Assembly (NCBI GenBank): GCA_945900695.1
Contig: CAMDJU010000030.1
Span: 1-15,469 of the forward strand
Source: Bordetella parapertussis
GTDB taxonomy: Bacteria; Pseudomonadota; Gammaproteobacteria; Burkholderiales; Burkholderiaceae_C
Length of the DNA stretch: 15,469 bases
Reading direction: 5' to 3'
The position numbers and the translations under genes are program-made. Numbering within the stretch: the first letter of the stretch is position 1; the number at the start of each line of letters is the position of its first letter. The notes below the pieces were generated by a model, which had not been told where the DNA came from, made no database searches, and was given only the letters and a program-made list of their open reading frames with translations. Of this stretch, positions 14,052 through 15,469 are shown piece by piece.

Positions 14052-14471
14052 TCAAAGTATGGGCGAGCCGTCCAAGCGCCGCACCGGTGGGCCTTTGAGC
14101 TCCAACTCGTTGCCATCGGGGTCGCGCAAGTAGATGGACGGCCCATGCCCATCGGCCCCATAGCGTTCACCACTGGCCGCGACGGCAATCCCTAAGCGGC
14201 TCAAGTGAGCGGTGATGGCGACGGGGTCAAAGGGGTCGATGCGAAAGCAATAGTGCGCCATGTTGGGCTGTGTCGGGTGGGGTGAGCCCGGCACCAGGTC
14301 GAGCAAGCTCTCACCCACGCGCAGTTGTACCAGCTTGGGTTTTTCTAAACGGCGCTCCACTTGGACACCCAGCAGTTGGGTGTAGAAGTTTTCAGCGCGT
14401 TGCAAGTCACTCACGGCCAGCACCACGTGGTCGAGTCGCAGAACTTCAAAAGGGGGGTGCTCAGGATTCAT
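14052..14471 (-). CDS. VOC superfamily protein (glyoxalase/bleomycin-resistance fold)
   Basis: The 139-residue product is a single VOC module pair: beta-alpha-beta elements beginning RLDHVVLAVSDLQRAENFYTQLLG (12-35) and ending YLRDPDGNELEL (114-125). Likely metal ligands are H15, H73 in MAHYCF and E124 in the DPDGNELEL motif. VOC proteins include glyoxalase I, dioxygenases and antibiotic-binding proteins; no specific reaction can be assigned, although the wording resembles the VOC proteins annotated as virulence or catechol-dioxygenase-like in Proteobacteria. It lies 36 bases after the MFS gene on the same strand, so the two are likely co-transcribed. It is convergent with the transporter operon. 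Confidence 0.88.
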   Translation of the reverse strand: MNPEHPPFEVLRLDHVVLAVSDLQRAENFYTQLLGVQVERRLEKPKLVQLRVGESLLDLVPGSPHPTQPNMAHYCFRIDPFDPVAITAHLSRLGIAVAASGERYGADGHGPSIYLRDPDGNELELKGPPVRRLDGSPIL

Positions 14472-14507
14472 GGCGCATCAACTCAAGGGTTGCAAGTTTT
14501 CGGACCG

Positions 14508-15469
14508 TCAAGTATGCACGGGCCGTTGGAGGGCGCGCACCCGCATGAACAGCACCCAGGCAATCGCCCCGTTGAGCAGGTTCCAGGCCGCGCCATTGAT
14601 GAAGGCAGCTCGGTAGGAGCCGGTCAGGTCATAGACCATGCCCGACATCCAGCCGCCCAGGGCCATGCCCAGCATGGTGGCCATGATCACCGCGCCCACC
14701 CGTTGACCGGCTTGCGCTGGGGGAAAGTATTCGCGCACGATGATGGCGTAGGACGGCACGATGCCACCTTGGAACAAGCCAAACAAAGCCGATATGACAT
14801 AGAGCGACACCAGCCCGTCAAACGGAATGAACATCAACAAGGCAATGCCTTGCAAAGCCGAGCCCAACATCAAGGTGCGCATGCCGCCAATGCGGTCGCA
14901 AATCGCCCCCGATACCAAACGGCTGGCAATCCCACAAGCGAGCATGAGCGAGAGCATTTCCGCCCCGCGCGCCGCCCCAAAACCCAGGTCGGCGCAATAG
15001 GCCACGATGTGCACCTGGGGCATGGCCATGGCCACGCAACACGACAGGCCCGCCAAGAACAGCCAGGCTTGGGCTGCGCCCACGCTCATCCCAAATGGGC
15101 GCTCGGATGTCAAGGTTTGGCCACTGGCGGTCACCACCGTTGGACCGAGCAGCGGGGGGCGTTGGCGCATGCCAAAGGCCAATGCGGCCATGCCCAAACC
15201 GCAGACCAGGCCCAACACGATATAGGCCGTGCGCCACCCCCAGTGCTCCACACCCCCTTGGGTCAGCGTGGGCCATCTGCTGCCCGCGAGGTAATTGCCA
15301 CTGGCACACACCGCTACCGCCACCCCTCGGCGTTTGTCCCACCACAGCGAGGTATCGGCCAGCAAGGGGGCAAAGGTGGTCGAGCTGCCCAGCAAACCCA
15401 GCAACAAGCCGTGCGCCACGATGAACAGCCAAATATTGGGCGCCATGCCCGCTGCCACAAACCCCAGCA
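14508..15469 (-). CDS. Major facilitator superfamily transporter, 5' end cut by the window edge
   Basis: The frame stays open to the right edge, so the visible 319 residues lack roughly the first 80-100 residues. The codon at 15458 that could act as a GTG start lies inside a membrane segment (GFVAAGMAPNIWLFIVAHGLL) and is not a credible start. Typical MFS elements remain: WWDKRRGVAVAV after the fourth segment, the central cytoplasmic loop around RQRPPLLGP, the second-half SRLVSGAICDRIGG loop corresponding to motif A, and a final segment ending in a short RALQRPVHT tail. The pattern resembles MCT/OFA-like monocarboxylate transporters. Substrate unknown; it probably leads an operon with the VOC gene. 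Confidence 0.88.
   Translation of the reverse strand, partial: LGFVAAGMAPNIWLFIVAHGLLLGLLGSSTTFAPLLADTSLWWDKRRGVAVAVCASGNYLAGSRWPTLTQGGVEHWGWRTAYIVLGLVCGLGMAALAFGMRQRPPLLGPTVVTASGQTLTSERPFGMSVGAAQAWLFLAGLSCCVAMAMPQVHIVAYCADLGFGAARGAEMLSLMLACGIASRLVSGAICDRIGGMRTLMLGSALQGIALLMFIPFDGLVSLYVISALFGLFQGGIVPSYAIIVREYFPPAQAGQRVGAVIMATMLGMALGGWMSGMVYDLTGSYRAAFINGAAWNLLNGAIAWVLFMRVRALQRPVHT

Overview
This window looks like chromosomal DNA of a betaproteobacterium of the order Burkholderiales, most likely Comamonadaceae (a Limnohabitans, Rhodoferax or Polaromonas type of genome). The assignment rests on moderately high GC, heavy use of TTG for leucine, tightly packed co-directional genes, and the gene families present. 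No rRNA, tRNA, CRISPR array, insertion sequence or phage gene was seen.

Layout. (1) 33-1482: the tail of a formate dehydrogenase operon, with the membrane cytochrome b (gamma) subunit and a small secreted Ala/Lys-rich protein of unknown function, ending at a weak hairpin with a T-tract. (2) 1588-4773: four co-directional genes. They encode a truncated-globin-like protein whose expected heme-ligand histidine is a proline, a hydroxypyruvate-isomerase-like TIM-barrel enzyme, a PsiE-family membrane protein, and a fumarylacetoacetate-hydrolase-family enzyme. A candidate terminator follows. (3) 4856-14047: seven genes on the plus strand that look like one uptake-and-activation operon. They encode a thiolase, two different acyl/aryl-CoA ligases, a periplasmic solute-binding protein, a LivH-type permease, a fused LivM-LivG permease/ATPase and a LivF ATPase. 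Several start/stop codons overlap (TGATG or ATGA). (4) 14052-15469, minus strand: a small VOC (glyoxalase-fold) protein and a major-facilitator transporter cut by the right edge of the window. They converge on the transporter operon with only 4 bp between stop codons.

How the genes work together (inference). In region 3 a HAAT-type ABC importer would bring in a carboxylic acid or amino-acid-like substrate, one or both ligases would make its CoA thioester, and the thiolase would act on a beta-keto or related acyl-CoA. No dehydrogenase, hydratase or regulator lies in the window, so the pathway is incomplete here and the substrate cannot be named. The arrangement recalls importer-plus-ligase clusters for aromatic or phenylpropanoid acids.

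The points most worth a second look are the histidine-less globin domain joined to an unrecognised C-terminal half, the LivM-LivG fusion with an altered ABC signature motif, the enlarged LivH partner, and the thiolase that combines features of two thiolase classes.
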